Shown here piece by piece: positions 36,786 to 45,577 of a DNA stretch of 64,000 bases (position 1 is its first letter; each line of letters starts with the position of its first letter). The notes beneath the pieces are model-generated. The model did not search any database. It worked only from the letters and a program-made list of their open reading frames with translations, and was not told the origin of the DNA. Source of the DNA: Alcanivoracaceae bacterium (GTDB lineage Bacteria > Pseudomonadota > Gammaproteobacteria > Pseudomonadales > Alcanivoracaceae); the NCBI GenBank assembly GCA_002706085.1, contig PAJO01000054.1:41115-105114 (forward strand), in the 5' to 3' direction. The position numbers and the translations under genes are program-made.

Positions 36786-38087
36786 ATGGCATCCGACAAG
36801 CTGCTCGACACCCTGTACGAGAAAGTCGCCAATGATGAGGATGCCCGTACCTGTACCGATATTACCGATGCCGCCTGCCGGGAGGTGCCGGGTAACTTCT
36901 TTCGTATCATCAGTGCCAATACCCTGACCAAGATCGGTGATCTGCTGATCAATCCGAAAACGGTGCTGGCGTGGTTGATTGGTGCCGTCGGGGCGCCTGC
37001 TTCTCTGGCAGGGTTGTTGGTGCCGATTCGTGAGTCTGGGTCACTGATCCCGCAATTGATGATTGGTGCCCTGGTGCGCCGCTACCCGGTGCGAAAGGGC
37101 TTTTGGGTGCTGGGGGCCGCTCTGCAGGGGTTGGCTGTGCTTGGCATGGCAGCGGTGGTGTGGTGGCTGGACGGTTTGCAGGCGGGACTTGGGGTCATCG
37201 GCCTGTTGGTGCTGTTCAGCATTAGCCGTGGCTTCTGCTCGGTGGCCATGAAGGATGTGCAGGGCAAGTGCATCCCCAAATCCCGGCGAGGACGTCTCAC
37301 CGGGCTGTCCGCCACCTTGTCCGGCGCGGTGACGTTTGCACTGACACTGCTACTGTTTCGCGGCGACAGCGACCCATCCATGCTGTTCTACAGTGCGTTG
37401 CTGGCAGGGGCCGGGGTGGCCTGGCTGGTCGCTGCCCTGGTGTTCTGGCAGGTGGATGAGTATGCCGGTGCCAGTGAGGGCGGGCACAATGCGTTGAAAG
37501 AAGCCTGGGGGAGTCTGTCGTTACTGAAAACCGATCCGCCTTTTCGGCGCTTTGTGCTGACCCGGGCGCTGTTGATGGCGTCGTCATTGGCGTCGCCGTT
37601 CCTGGTGTTGCTGGCGCGGGATCAGTCGGATCTGGCATTGATGCTGGGCAGCTTTGTGCTGGCCTCCAGTCTGGCCAGCGCGATCAGTGCGACGGTATGG
37701 GGGTATATGGCCGACAGCTCCAGTCGCGCCGTCATGATCCGTGGCGGCGCCCTGGCTGCGCTGGTGTGTCTGGTGGCGGGCGGCTTGTCACTCTCCGGCT
37801 GGCAGCCTGGCTGGCTGCATTGGTTATATCCGGGCGCATTCTTTGTGCTCGCCATCGCCCATGCCGGTGTTCGTATCGGGCGAAAGACCTACATGGTGGA
37901 CATGGCCGGGGGGACCAAGCGTACGGATTACACGGCGGTGAGCAATACTGTGATCGGCGTTTTGTTGCTGTTCGCCGGCGCGGCGAGTGCGGCAGTGGCC
38001 GTGTTCGGGAATGACTGGGCTCTGGTGGTGCTTGGGGGAATGGGGGCTGCGGGGGTAGTGGGGGCGGTGTCACTGAAGCCTGTCTGA
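36786..38087 (+). CDS. Major facilitator superfamily transporter
   Basis: 433 residues from ATG 36786. About 12 hydrophobic segments start after a charged N-terminal region (LINPKTVLAWLIGAVGAPAS, then GSLIPQLMIGALVRR). The loop RGFCSVAMKDVQGKCIPKSRRGRL corresponds to the MFS middle-loop signature in a divergent form. Substrate unknown. It is divergent from metX; a methionine-related substrate is only a guess. Confidence 0.82.
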   Translation: MASDKLLDTLYEKVANDEDARTCTDITDAACREVPGNFFRIISANTLTKIGDLLINPKTVLAWLIGAVGAPASLAGLLVPIRESGSLIPQLMIGALVRRYPVRKGFWVLGAALQGLAVLGMAAVVWWLDGLQAGLGVIGLLVLFSISRGFCSVAMKDVQGKCIPKSRRGRLTGLSATLSGAVTFALTLLLFRGDSDPSMLFYSALLAGAGVAWLVAALVFWQVDEYAGASEGGHNALKEAWGSLSLLKTDPPFRRFVLTRALLMASSLASPFLVLLARDQSDLALMLGSFVLASSLASAISATVWGYMADSSSRAVMIRGGALAALVCLVAGGLSLSGWQPGWLHWLYPGAFFVLAIAHAGVRIGRKTYMVDMAGGTKRTDYTAVSNTVIGVLLLFAGAASAAVAVFGNDWALVVLGGMGAAGVVGAVSLKPV

Positions 38088-38161
38088 ACGGAGTCAGGCG
38101 CGCGCAGTCACACCGGATGTATCTGGTGGATGTGTAGAGGTGCATCGCTCACATCGGTCGT

Positions 38162-38878
38162 TCACTGGTTCTCGAACAACAAATCCCACACACCATGCCC
38201 AAGCCGTTCTCCGCGGCGCTCGAACTTGGTTTCCGGTCGCCAGGAGGGGCGCGCTGAAAACTGGCCTTTGCCCGCCAAGTTGGTAAAGCCTGTCACACCG
38301 TTCATCACATCCATCATGTGTTCGGCATAGTTTTCCCAGTCTGTGGCCATGTGCAGCACTCCGCCGGGTTGTAACTTTTGTTGAACCCGCTCGACCCAGG
38401 CAGGTTGAACAATGCGGCGTTTGTGGTGCTTTTTCTTGTGCCAGGGATCCGGGAAATAGAGCTGTACCCGTGCGAGGCTGTTGTCAGGGATGCAAAGCTC
38501 CAGAATCTCGACGGCATCGTCACAGTAACTGCGCAAATTGCTCAGCCCCTGTTGCTCGATTTCCATCAGCAGTGCACCGACACCCGGGCGATGGACCTCG
38601 ATACCGATAAAATCCTTTTCCGGATCTGCCTTGGCCATGGCCGCAAGGGATTGGCCCATGCCATAACCGATTTCCAGCACCCGATCGGCATCGCGACCGA
38701 AAACCGTTTCTGGATCCAGCATGCCCTGGTCCCTTTCCAGGCCAAAGGTGGGCCAGAGGGTGTCCAGAGCATTGCGCTGACCGGTGGTCAGGCGGCCTTC
38801 GCGCAGGACAAAACTGCGCACCTTACGCATGACCTTGCCGGTCTCCGGGTCTTTGTCCTGTTTGATGAAGTCGAGCAT
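38162..38878 (-). CDS. trmB: tRNA (guanine-N7-)-methyltransferase
   Basis: 238 residues. It places m7G at position 46 of tRNA. The SAM site reads [49 protein letters not shown] and the C-terminal [17 protein letters not shown] end are standard. Downstream of thiG as in Pseudomonas, with 232 bp between. Confidence 0.96.
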   Translation of the reverse strand: MLDFIKQDKDPETGKVMRKVRSFVLREGRLTTGQRNALDTLWPTFGLERDQGMLDPETVFGRDADRVLEIGYGMGQSLAAMAKADPEKDFIGIEVHRPGVGALLMEIEQQGLSNLRSYCDDAVEILELCIPDNSLARVQLYFPDPWHKKKHHKRRIVQPAWVERVQQKLQPGGVLHMATDWENYAEHMMDVMNGVTGFTNLAGKGQFSARPSWRPETKFERRGERLGHGVWDLLFENQ

Positions 38879-39011
38879 GGCGGTCTGCTGGCAAATAATG
38901 GGGGCGCAATTGTAGCAGAAAGGGAGGGGGCGGATGCGTTCACGTGTTGTTGATCAGGTTAGGGGGATAGTTGATAGCGTTACCCCATGGCAACAAGATA
39001 ATACTTCCCCC

Positions 39012-39048
39012 TGGCATCGACTCTTCCCCGGAGCGATGCCATTTTTTT
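39012..39048 (+). terminator. Rho-independent terminator with no upstream gene on its strand
   Basis: The stem TGGCATCG / CGATGCCA with a 14-base loop is followed by seven T. It points rightward, but the neighbours trmB and thiG read leftward. The nearest gene on the plus strand ends at 38087. It could end a small RNA starting near 38980, after a possible TTGTTG / GTTGAT promoter. Little else is in the 232-bp gap. Confidence 0.6.
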
Positions 39049-39110
39049 GCTGATCCGCGCTGGAATCACCGCTCCCACAGTTTGGGTGAAGTCCCTTGTG
39101 GGGGGCGCCG

Positions 39111-39890
39111 CTAGCGACTGATGCCTTCCAGGGGCGATGAGGCACTGGCGTAGGCCTTGCGGGGCATACGCCCTGCCAGGAACGACTCCCGCCCGGCGGC
39201 GATGGCTTTCTTCATGGCAGATGCCATCAGTACCGGGTTGCCTGCATGGGCAATGGCCGAGTTCAGCAGTACACCATCACAGCCTAGCTCCATGGCAAAG
39301 GCCGCGTCGGAGGCGGTGCCGACGCCGGCATCCACAATGATGGGGACGTTGGCGTCTTCCTTGATGAGCTGGATGTAGTGGGGGTTGAGGATGCCCAGTC
39401 CCGAGCCGATCAGCGAGCCCAGCGGCATCACGGCAACACAGCCCATGGCTTCCAGTTCCTTGGCCACGATGGGGTCGTCGTTGGTGTACACCATCACCTT
39501 GAAGCCATCGTCTATCAACGCCTGCGCCGCTTTCAGGGTGTGAGGAATATTGGGGTAAAGGGTCTTCTGGTCGCCCAGGACTTCCAGTTTTACCAGGTCG
39601 TGACCGTCAAGCAGCTCGCGGGCCAACTTGCAGCACCGCACCGCTTCCTCGGCGGTATAGCAACCGGCGGTGTTGGGCAGGATGGTGTATTTTTCCGGCG
39701 GAATGTAATCGAGCAGATTCTCTTCGTCGGCATTCTGGCCAATGTTGGTCCGGCGAATGGCCACGGTCACCATTTCTGCCCCACTGGTTTCGATCGCGTC
39801 GCGTGTCTCGTTGAAATCCTTGTATTTACCCGTGCCGATGATCAGTCGTGATTGGTAGGTCTTGTCGGCAATGGTGAGCAAATCGGACAT
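39111..39890 (-). CDS. thiG: Thiazole synthase
   Basis: 259 residues, TIM barrel. It builds the thiazole phosphate ring of thiamine from deoxyxylulose phosphate, dehydroglycine and the ThiS thiocarboxylate. The Schiff-base lysine is in [34 protein letters not shown] and [20 protein letters not shown] form the phosphate-binding loops. Preceded by thiS in the same direction with a 50-bp gap. Confidence 0.97.
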   Translation of the reverse strand: MSDLLTIADKTYQSRLIIGTGKYKDFNETRDAIETSGAEMVTVAIRRTNIGQNADEENLLDYIPPEKYTILPNTAGCYTAEEAVRCCKLARELLDGHDLVKLEVLGDQKTLYPNIPHTLKAAQALIDDGFKVMVYTNDDPIVAKELEAMGCVAVMPLGSLIGSGLGILNPHYIQLIKEDANVPIIVDAGVGTASDAAFAMELGCDGVLLNSAIAHAGNPVLMASAMKKAIAAGRESFLAGRMPRKAYASASSPLEGISR

Positions 39891-39940
39891 GGGGGCCTCG
39901 TACAGTTAAGGGGTTACGTCAGAGCGTGTGCTGGCGGAAA

Positions 39941-40138
39941 TCAGCCGCCGCCGATGGCATGGACAATCTCCACCACGTCACCCTCGTTGAGAGCAACATC
40001 GCCATGCAGGCTCTTTGGGATGATCTCCCGGTTCACTTCCACAGCCAGCCGGCGGCCGGTCAGGCCGAGTTGGGCAACCAGATCGGCAATGGTGTTGCCG
40101 TCCAGTGTAAGGGTATCGCCATTTACGGTGAGCTTCAT
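39941..40138 (-). CDS. thiS: Sulfur carrier protein ThiS
   Basis: 65 residues from ATG 40138: beta-grasp fold ending VEIVHAIGGG, the C-terminal Gly-Gly being the thiocarboxylation site. The start is chosen to fit the family (MKLTVNGDTL). ThiG is its partner and next gene. Confidence 0.93.
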   Translation of the reverse strand: MKLTVNGDTLTLDGNTIADLVAQLGLTGRRLAVEVNREIIPKSLHGDVALNEGDVVEIVHAIGGG

Positions 40139-40146
40139 GATCGTGA

Positions 40147-40515
40147 TCAAGCGTGTTTGAAAAGGGACCAGGCCAGCATCAGCCAGCCGATGATCAGGGC
40201 AGTGCCGCCCAGCGGGGTAATGGCGCCAAGCCACTTTTGCCCGGTCAGCACCAGAATGTACAGGCTACCACTGAATACCAGCATACCGGCAAACATGACC
40301 CTGCCAGCGGTGACCAGATTGCTGACGCCATAGGCTTTGGCCAGCAGTCCTGCCAGCAACAGCGCCAGAGCGTGATAAAAGTGGTATTCACTGGCGGTGG
40401 CCCAGGTGGCCAGCATGGACTCGTCCACGCGAGCTTTCAGGCCATGGGCGCCAAAGGCTCCCAGAATGACGGCCAGTGCGCCGTTGAGGGCGCCAAGGAC
40501 AAGCAGGGTTTTCAT
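40147..40515 (-). CDS. DUF423 small integral membrane protein
   Basis: 122 residues from ATG 40515 (GGAG seven bases upstream). The sequence is mostly hydrophobic, with four likely helices; VLGALNGALAVILGAFGAHG is the family motif. Function unknown. It stops eight bases before the thiS ATG and so is in one transcript with thiSG. The 640-bp gap upstream, to rpoH, contains only repeats and the rpoH terminator. Confidence 0.88.
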   Translation of the reverse strand: MKTLLVLGALNGALAVILGAFGAHGLKARVDESMLATWATASEYHFYHALALLLAGLLAKAYGVSNLVTAGRVMFAGMLVFSGSLYILVLTGQKWLGAITPLGGTALIIGWLMLAWSLFKHA

Positions 40516-40707
40516 GCGAAGCTCCACAGGTGACGGCGGTGTCGGGTGCCGTCTTGGGCTGCATAGTGTAGCGGAATTCTCGGATTGACGGGCACAATCT
40601 CACGCCTCAACTTGCCGCTGAGTCTGCGTGGCGGGATGGAAGTGGTCGATTCCTCGTCAAGCTTGGTTGCGGCTCAAGACCGTCTTTTTTCATCGCTCTC
40701 TTGGGCT

Positions 40708-40877
40708 ATCGCGCCGCGAGCGACGCTCCTACGGAAAGGTGTGGGCGCATCGGGAATTCGAGATGTGCCATAAACATTGCCCGTGTCGCGGTACAAAAAA
40801 GGGTTCTTCGCGGATTTGAGGGAAAAGCTCGATTGACTCCCTCCTCCTTTCCGTAGGAGCGTCGCTCGCGGCGCGAT
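40708..40877. repeat. REP-type inverted pair in the rpoH-DUF423 gap
   Basis: Arm 40708-40739 and arm 40846-40877 are perfect 32-base inverse complements (core CGTAGGAGCGTCGCTCGCGG). They are separated by 106 bases of no recognised content. A degenerate third copy lies at about 41016-41053. The type differs from the hairpin beside the RAYT gene but has the style of pseudomonad REP/BIME sequences. The 40516-41156 gap holds nothing coding. Confidence 0.85.
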
Positions 40878-40961
40878 TCCAGACCAGGATCAAAAGCATT
40901 TTCGCCACAGAGGGGACAGGGGTTACTGAGGAACGACGGCTTTTCTCTATGGGCCTGTGTT

Positions 40962-40999
40962 AAGGAACCTCTGAATAACTCCTTGCGTGCTCAGTCTTT
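40962..40999. repeat. 38-bp dispersed repeat, copy 1
   Basis: Identical over 38 bases to 50262-50299 and similar to 63901-63936; it begins AAGGAACCTCTGAATAACTC. No inverted partner is visible nearby. Reminiscent of insertion-sequence termini. Confidence 0.8.
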
Positions 41000-41106
41000 A
41001 ACGACGTGGCTATCGCGCTCGCCACCGAGCGGAGCGAATAACCGACGCACCTACGGCAAGTGAGGGGGTTAAATCGGGCCTTTCACGGAAATTCGCGATG
41101 CGTAAC

Positions 41107-41136
41107 AAAAAAAGCCCCTCGGTGAGGGGCTTTTTT
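41107..41136 (-). terminator. Terminator of rpoH
   Basis: The stem AGCCCCTC / GAGGGGCT with a three-base loop has T-runs on either strand. It lies 20 bases after the rpoH stop. Confidence 0.93.
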
Positions 41137-41156
41137 GTTGCAGTACGCGTGTTGCG

Positions 41157-42020
41157 TTATGCGGCAATCGCGTTGCGCAGCTTCTTGATGGCGTTGTTTT
41201 CCAGCTGGCGAATACGTTCAGCCGATACGCCGTACTCGTCGGCCAGTTCCTGCAGCGTGGATTTCTGGTCGGCCAGCCAGCGGCGTTCGAGAATGTCGCG
41301 GCTGCGATCGTCCAGTGCCATCAGGGCAGAGCCCAGCTGGCGGGTTTCACGCTGTTGCTGGTCCTGCTCGGCGATCAGGTCAGCCGGGTCGCTGTTGTCG
41401 CTGTGCAGGTAGGCGGCCGGGGAGACCACGGTGTTATCGTCGTCATCATTGGTGGGGCCATCGAAGCTGGCGTCGTAGGCGCCAAGCCGGCCTTCCATTT
41501 CCTTCACCTGTTCGGCGGTCACGCCCAGATCATCGGCCACTCGCTGAGCTTCTTCCAGCGTCAGGCGGCCCAGGCGTTTCTTCTGGCCACGGAGGTTGAA
41601 GAACAGCTTGCGCTGGGCCTTGGTGGTGGCCACTTTCACGATGCGCCAGTTCTTGATCACGTATTCGTGGATTTCGGCCTTGATCCAGTGGACGGCGAAA
41701 CTCACCAGACGTACGCCCTTGGTCGGGTCGAAACGCTTGACGGCTTTCATCAGGCCCACGTTGCCTTCCTGCACCAGGTCGCCCAGGGGCAGTCCGTAAC
41801 CGGTGTAGCTACGGGCAATGTGAACCACAAAACGCAGGTGCGCCAATACCAGGTTGCGGGCGGCGTCCAGGTCCTGGTCGTAGTAAAGCTGCTCGGCCAG
41901 GCGTTGTTCGTCGTCTGCGCTGAGAACCGGCACGGCATTAACGGCTCGCATGTAGGCATCCAGGTCATTACCCGGAACGGCCAGCGTGAGCGCCTGTGCT
42001 TGGGAAGTAGGGTGTGTCAT
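41157..42020 (-). CDS. rpoH: Heat-shock sigma factor sigma-32
   Basis: 287 residues. Region 2 has [20 protein letters not shown] and [20 protein letters not shown]; the RpoH box is [19 protein letters not shown]; the region 4 helix-turn-helix has [23 protein letters not shown] 42020 (MTHPTSQAQ) is chosen; a TTG two codons upstream is closer to the AAGGAG (four versus ten bases). A CIRCE element overlaps a probable promoter about 50 bases upstream. The gene is followed by its own terminator. Confidence 0.97.
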   Translation of the reverse strand: MTHPTSQAQALTLAVPGNDLDAYMRAVNAVPVLSADDEQRLAEQLYYDQDLDAARNLVLAHLRFVVHIARSYTGYGLPLGDLVQEGNVGLMKAVKRFDPTKGVRLVSFAVHWIKAEIHEYVIKNWRIVKVATTKAQRKLFFNLRGQKKRLGRLTLEEAQRVADDLGVTAEQVKEMEGRLGAYDASFDGPTNDDDDNTVVSPAAYLHSDNSDPADLIAEQDQQQRETRQLGSALMALDDRSRDILERRWLADQKSTLQELADEYGVSAERIRQLENNAIKKLRNAIAA

Positions 42021-42068
42021 GCGCAATGTCTCCTTGTGAAGACGTCTCTTTTAAACCAGTTGAGTCCG

Positions 42069-42098
42069 ATATTAGCACTCGAATTCATAGAGTGCTAA
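42069..42098 (-). promoter_or_regulatory. CIRCE element (HrcA operator) overlapping the rpoH promoter
   Basis: TTAGCACTC (42072-42080), nine bases, GAGTGCTAA (42090-42098): a perfect match to the CIRCE consensus. On the rpoH strand, -35 TTAGCA (42098-42093), an 18-base spacer and an extended -10 TGCTAATAT (42077-42069) lie inside or across the palindrome. HrcA bound here would block transcription of rpoH. Confidence 0.92.
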
Positions 42099-42187
42099 TA
42101 GGTGAAAAAGTTCCGATTAATCAGCTTTTTCGATGGATCACAGCATAGCGGGTTTGCATGAACAGGCTGTGAAGCGGGTTTAGGGTC

Positions 42188-42362
42188 AGCTATCAGCTAT
42201 CAGCTGTGAGCTGTGAGCTGTGAGCTGTGAGCTGTAACGTTATTAGAGGCCTCCGGGAACGGAAAGTTCGGAGTTTCGCGTTATGGTTCGCGGGCAAGGC
42301 GTTGCGGCTTGTCAGGGCCTGCCCCGCGCCTCGCAGCTGGAAGCTCATAGCTCGCAGCTGCT
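42188..42362. repeat. Heptamer-phased element between ftsX and rpoH
   Basis: The left array has seven 7-bp units: AGCTATC twice, AGCTGTG four times, AGCTGTA (42188-42236). The right array is AGCTGGA, AGCTCAT, AGCTCGC, AGCTGCT (42335-42362), ending one base from the ftsX stop. Together with the CIRCE promoter this accounts for the 343-bp gap. Confidence 0.82.
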
Positions 42363-42363
42363 T

Positions 42364-43386
42364 TCAGAAGTTGGGTTCGATGTCGCCCAAGTGGCGACCG
42401 ACTGCCAGCCACGCCCCCAGCAGCCCCAGGATGCCGCTGAACATGGGCAGGATAATGAGGCTGGATGCGGCCATAGAAGTAAGTGATTGCTCGCTTTCAT
42501 AAAGGGCGAGCAGTTCGTCAATGGGGCCGCCAAGCCACCACAGGGCAGTCTGGACCAGGACCACGGCGACCAGCCCGCCGCCAAAGCCAAAGCAGAACCC
42601 GGTGTAAAGGAAGGGGCGGCGCACGAAGCCATCGGTACCGCCAACGATTTTCACCACCACGATTTCGTCCCGGCGGCTTTCAATGCCCAAGCGGATGGTA
42701 TTGACCACCACCAGCACCACGGCGGCAGCGAGCGCCAGGGTAAGGGCAGAGATCAGCCTCTCGCCCAGTTCAATCAGGGCATGCAGGCGGCGCACCCACT
42801 CCACGTCCAGTTGCACCAGGTCGACCCCGGGCTCTGCAGCGAGGTGGTTTTCCAGATCTCGCAGGGTGACCGGGTCGGTACTGTCCGGGAATACCACGAT
42901 AAGAGGAGGCAGCGGGTTGTCCGGCAGGGCCTCGAGTACGTCGCCAAAGCCCGATAGCGCCTGAAATTCGGCAAGCGCCTGTTCGCGGGTAATCACTTTC
43001 GTGCGCTGGATGTGATCCAGCGCTTCCCATTGCCGGGCCAGATCCCGCTGCCGGGATTCCTGGACATCCATGGTCAGGAACACGGACAGGTGGGCGTTGC
43101 CATCCCAGCCACGGGTGATGGCCCTGGCATTGTCTAGCAGCACGGCCAGCCCGGCGGGCAGGGACAGGGCAATGGCAATCACCAGAATGGTCATGGCGCT
43201 GCTGGCACGGCTCAGATTGATACGGTGCAGGGCGTCACGGAGTGAATCCCGGTGGTGCTCCCGCCAACTGGCAAGGCGATCCTTCAGTGAGGTGCTGGCG
43301 CTGTGGGCTCCGGCCACGCGGCGTGGTTTTTCGGCCTTGGGGCGACGGGGCTTGATGGGGGTGGCATTGCGTTTGTTAGCGGCCAT
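42364..43386 (-). CDS. ftsX: Cell division protein FtsX
   Basis: 340 residues from ATG 43386 (AGGGGAT upstream; start overlaps ftsE by 11 bp). The N-terminal part is a basic cytosolic tail, then the first helix (AMTILVIAIALSLPAGLAVL), a periplasmic domain of about 150 residues and three C-terminal helices. The permease-like partner of FtsE relays cell-cycle signals to peptidoglycan hydrolases. Confidence 0.94.
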   Translation of the reverse strand: MAANKRNATPIKPRRPKAEKPRRVAGAHSASTSLKDRLASWREHHRDSLRDALHRINLSRASSAMTILVIAIALSLPAGLAVLLDNARAITRGWDGNAHLSVFLTMDVQESRQRDLARQWEALDHIQRTKVITREQALAEFQALSGFGDVLEALPDNPLPPLIVVFPDSTDPVTLRDLENHLAAEPGVDLVQLDVEWVRRLHALIELGERLISALTLALAAAVVLVVVNTIRLGIESRRDEIVVVKIVGGTDGFVRRPFLYTGFCFGFGGGLVAVVLVQTALWWLGGPIDELLALYESEQSLTSMAASSLIILPMFSGILGLLGAWLAVGRHLGDIEPNF

Positions 43387-44077
43387 GGGTATCCCCTGTT
43401 CCGTTGCCATCCCGGTCATCGCCATCGTGGATCAGGCGGCCCTCGCGGAGGGTCAGCAGGCGGTGGTTATAGCGGGCAATCAGGCTCAGGTCGTGGGTGG
43501 CGATCAGCACGGCCACGCCGACCCGGGCGAAGTCCTGGAACAGGTCCATGATCTCTTCAGAGAGCGCGGGATCCAGGTTCCCGGTAGGCTCATCGGCGAG
43601 CAGCAGTGGGGGCTTGTTGACGACCGCGCGAGCGATGCCCACCCGTTGTTGTTCCCCGCCGGAGAGCATGATCGGGTTGAGTTTTTCCTTGTCCAGCAAG
43701 CCGACCTTGTCGAGTGCGGCGCGTACCCGTTTGCCGATATCGGCGCGGGAATAACCGGCAATGATCAGTGGCAAGGCCACGTTGTCGAATACGCTACGGT
43801 CAAACAGCAACTGGTGGTTCTGGTGCACCATGCCGATCTTGCGGCGCAGCAGGGGAATGTGGCGGTTGCCGAAGCCATTGAGGTTCTGGCCTTCCACCAG
43901 CACCTGACCCTGGGTCGGGCGCTCGATCATCATGATCAGTTTCAGCAGGGTCGACTTGCCCGCCCCGGAGTGACCGGTCAGAAAGGTGAGTTGCCCGGCA
44001 GGCAGGGTAAAGCTCACCTTGCTGAGCGCGTCTTTGCCGTTCGGGTAGCGTTTGCTGACCCGGTCGAACTGAATCAT
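43376..44077 (-). CDS. ftsE: Cell division ATP-binding protein FtsE
   Basis: 233 residues, an ABC ATPase. Walker [10 protein letters not shown] (35-43), signature [14 protein letters not shown] and Walker [15 protein letters not shown] are intact. It couples ATP turnover to FtsX. A repeat element occupies the gap to ftsY upstream, which is on the same strand. Confidence 0.96.
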   Translation of the reverse strand: MIQFDRVSKRYPNGKDALSKVSFTLPAGQLTFLTGHSGAGKSTLLKLIMMIERPTQGQVLVEGQNLNGFGNRHIPLLRRKIGMVHQNHQLLFDRSVFDNVALPLIIAGYSRADIGKRVRAALDKVGLLDKEKLNPIMLSGGEQQRVGIARAVVNKPPLLLADEPTGNLDPALSEEIMDLFQDFARVGVAVLIATHDLSLIARYNHRLLTLREGRLIHDGDDRDGNGTGDTHGR

Positions 44078-44091
44078 GGAAGTCCTTTAAG

Positions 44092-44187
44092 AGCGACAAG
44101 CTTCAAGCTACAACGCGAGCATGGCCCTGCTAACAGCAGCGCCCTTTCCGCGCCCACGGGTTTTCCTTGTCGCTTGCAGCTTGTAGC
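44092..44187. repeat. Heptamer-phased element between ftsY and ftsE
   Basis: The left arm is AGCGACA, AGCTTCA, AGCTACA (44092-44112). The opposed arm is TTGTCGC, TTGCAGC, TTGTAGC (44167-44187). It ends five bases from the ftsY stop; both genes read leftward. Confidence 0.82.
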
Positions 44188-44192
44188 TGGTC

Positions 44193-45365
44193 TTAACCCG
44201 TTACATCTTCAAACAGCGCCTGGACGAATTCTTCTGCATGGAACGGTCGCAGGTCTTCCAGGCGTTCCCCAACACCGATAAAACGAATCGGCAAGCCAGT
44301 ACGTTTGGCCAAGGCGAACAGGATACCGCCTTTGGCGGTGCCGTCGAGCTTGGTCAGTGCCAACCCGGTCACGCCGGCGGCATCACGGAACTGTTCGGCC
44401 TGGTTGATGGCATTCTGACCGGTGCCGGCATCCAGTACCAGCAACACTTCATGGGGGGCATCCGGGATCAGTTTCTTCATGACCCGGGTGACCTTGGTCA
44501 GCTCGTCCATCAGGTTGCCGCGGGTGTGCAGGCGGCCGGCGGTGTCGGCGATCAGCACATCGGCCCCGCGGGACTGGGCCGCCTGAACGGCGTCGTACAC
44601 GACCGAGGCCGAGTCGGCACCGGTGTGCTGGGCGACCACGGGTATATCGTTACGCTCCCCCCAGACTTGTAGCTGCTCCACGGCAGCGGCACGGAAGGTA
44701 TCGCCGGCAGCCAGCATCACGCTCTTGCCTTCGGCCTTAAAGCGGCAGGCCAATTTGCCGATCGTGGTGGTCTTGCCGACCCCGTTTACGCCGACCATCA
44801 GGATTACATAGGGTTTTTTGCTGCTGTCGATGACCAGGGGCTGGTCGACCGGCTCCAGCAGCTTGCGCAGTTCGTTTTGCAGCGACTCATAAAGCGCATC
44901 GGCATCCACCAGCTCTTCGCGGGTTACCTGGTCGGTCAGCGCCTGGATGATTACATCCGTGGCTTCCACGCCCACATCGGCCACCAGCAGCTGGGTCTCG
45001 ATTTCTTCGAAGATCTCGTCGTCGATCTCCTTGGCGCCCACCAGCAGGTCGGCCAGGCCTTTGCCGAGGCCCTTGCGGGTCTTGCTCATGCCGAGCTTCA
45101 TACGGGCCCAGAAGCCCTCGCCGTCATCATTGCTGTCGGCAGTGACGGTTGCGGTGGCGGGAGCCGCTTCGGGTTCGGGGTTGGTCTCGACGGGGGGGGC
45201 AGGCGCGGGCTCGGGCACCGTTTCGGTCCCCTGTGCGCGGTCACCGTCCTGGCTCTCAGGCGTGCTGTCTTGTTCGTCAGTACCGACAAACATGCGTTTC
45301 CAGAAGCCGGTTTTTTTCGGTTCCGGCTTGGGATTATCGTCGTCGCGGGAAACTTCGTCGCTCAT
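44193..45365 (-). CDS. ftsY: Signal recognition particle receptor FtsY
   Basis: 390 residues from ATG 45365. The acidic A domain (SDEVSRDDDNPKPEPKKTGF) is followed by the NG GTPase: GVNGVGKTTTIGKLA (P-loop), DTFRAAAVEQLQVW, DTAGRLHTRGNLMDEL and TKLDGTAKGG. It docks SRP-bound ribosomes at the membrane. First gene of the ftsY-ftsE-ftsX operon, divergent from the M16 genes. Confidence 0.97.
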   Translation of the reverse strand: MSDEVSRDDDNPKPEPKKTGFWKRMFVGTDEQDSTPESQDGDRAQGTETVPEPAPAPPVETNPEPEAAPATATVTADSNDDGEGFWARMKLGMSKTRKGLGKGLADLLVGAKEIDDEIFEEIETQLLVADVGVEATDVIIQALTDQVTREELVDADALYESLQNELRKLLEPVDQPLVIDSSKKPYVILMVGVNGVGKTTTIGKLACRFKAEGKSVMLAAGDTFRAAAVEQLQVWGERNDIPVVAQHTGADSASVVYDAVQAAQSRGADVLIADTAGRLHTRGNLMDELTKVTRVMKKLIPDAPHEVLLVLDAGTGQNAINQAEQFRDAAGVTGLALTKLDGTAKGGILFALAKRTGLPIRFIGVGERLEDLRPFHAEEFVQALFEDVTG

Positions 45366-45577
45366 GTTCAGTCGTATCCAGATACGAAGGGAGTGGCCCT
45401 TCCTCAACAATCAGGCTGCAAGTGCAGGGCGGTAAACCGGTATGCTATGCCGGTAACAGCAAAAGGCGCCTGCCTGCAGGGTGGTCGCTCGCAGCGCGAG
45501 CGCGCGGCTATCCTAACATTAAGGAGTGCGGTGAGCAGCTTTCACCGTGGGGGACGCGCAAGCAATAGAGGCAATAC

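Noticed and set aside
45480..45520. Third REP copy or terminator between ftsY and the first M16 gene
   Set aside because: Only a seven-base stem CGCTCGC/GCGAGCG with no further match to the REP core; too short to call.
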